The position numbers and the translations under genes were made by a program. A DNA stretch of 5,211 nucleotides, taken from positions 1 to 5,211 of the forward strand of contig JAICXZ010000295.1 of NCBI GenBank assembly GCA_025934475.1. The letters run 5' to 3'. Below, piece after piece: positions 4,906 through 5,211 of this stretch (its first letter is position 1; each line of letters begins with the position of its first letter). The DNA comes from Mucilaginibacter sp. GTDB taxonomy: Bacteria; Bacteroidota; Bacteroidia; Sphingobacteriales; Sphingobacteriaceae. Below the pieces are notes generated by a model. That model ran no database searches, had not been told where the DNA came from, and saw nothing but the letters and a program-made list of their open reading frames with translations.

Positions 4906-5211
4906 ATGTTAAATATAAGGTTCGCGAAGGATTATTTGCTGCATCGCCTCCGCGCAAAAACCAGGCATGGCACTCATTCGCCGTTTGTTTACCGGCTTGT
5001 TGATCAGGTAATTTACGATTTTGATAACAAAAAAGTATACGATTTGGTTGAGAGTCAGCGCCGCGAGCTGCTTTCTGACAGCCGCGTGATAAATGTGACC
5101 GATCTTGGCGCGGGTTCACATGTGAACAATACTAACCGGAAGCGGGTAAGCGAGATAGCAAAAAATGCACTCAAACCACCCAAACTCGCGCAATTGCTTT
5201 ATCGACTGGTA
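4906..5211 (+). CDS. Class I SAM-dependent methyltransferase, N-terminal part
   Basis: An open frame of 102 codons from ATG 4906 runs off the window without a stop, so the gene is partial at its 3' end. The N-terminus contains RAKTRHGTHSPFVYRLVD (16-33), a signature I associate with a Bacteroidota family of small-molecule or protein methyltransferases. DLGAGS at 66-71 matches motif I, the glycine-rich SAM-binding loop, with Asp66 at the end of the first strand. The following segment (NTNRKRVSEIAKNAL, 75-89) fits the next helix. No signal peptide is seen. The acceptor substrate cannot be told from this fragment. It is transcribed divergently from the SirB1-like gene. Confidence 0.8.
   Translation, partial: MLNIRFAKDYLLHRLRAKTRHGTHSPFVYRLVDQVIYDFDNKKVYDLVESQRRELLSDSRVINVTDLGAGSHVNNTNRKRVSEIAKNALKPPKLAQLLYRLV

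Noticed and set aside
4898..5119. Minus-strand open frame of 73 codons at the right end
   Set aside because: It is antisense to the methyltransferase N-terminus, which has a recognisable SAM-binding motif and runs open to the window end.

Overview
The window looks like chromosomal DNA of a Bacteroidota bacterium, most likely Sphingobacteriaceae (Mucilaginibacter- or Pedobacter-like). Supporting signs are promoter-like sequences of the Bacteroidota type (TTTG about 19-20 bp before TAnnTTTG), no Shine-Dalgarno sequence before the starts examined, a lipoprotein esterase of a type common in Bacteroidota, and an N-terminal methyltransferase fragment of a style I associate with this phylum. The genus is an inference from remembered sequence style, not from a search.

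Layout from left to right: (1) 1-168, a gap made largely of degenerate short-word repeats and ending in a promoter-like element almost touching the next start codon. (2) 169-1258 (+), prfB, peptide chain release factor 2, read through a classical programmed +1 frameshift at an in-frame TGA (229-231). (3) 1306-2208 (+), a predicted lipoprotein alpha/beta hydrolase of the carbohydrate-esterase type. (4) 2209-2447, a gap with two different 7-bp degenerate tandem arrays followed by a promoter-like sequence. (5) 2448-3932 (+), a soluble PAS-PAS histidine kinase with no partner regulator in view. (6) 4007-4864 (-), a SirB1/transglutaminase-like protein, convergent with the kinase. (7) 4906-5211 (+), the start of a SAM-dependent methyltransferase, divergent from the SirB1-like gene and cut by the window end.

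The genes do not form an evident pathway: they are housekeeping and accessory genes, most with promoter-like sequences of their own. I see no mobile element, CRISPR array, tRNA, rRNA or defence system. The prfB frameshift is an autoregulatory device: low RF2 slows termination at TGA, which favours the shift and restores RF2.

The most unusual feature is non-coding. Four of the five intergenic gaps carry degenerate tandem or near-tandem short repeats (units 7-8 bp, 15 bp, or a recurring CAC(A/T)GATTTA word); the exception is the 47-bp gap before the esterase. The other point worth attention is that the strongest Shine-Dalgarno-like sequence noticed here (AGGAGG) lies inside prfB, where it serves frameshifting rather than initiation.
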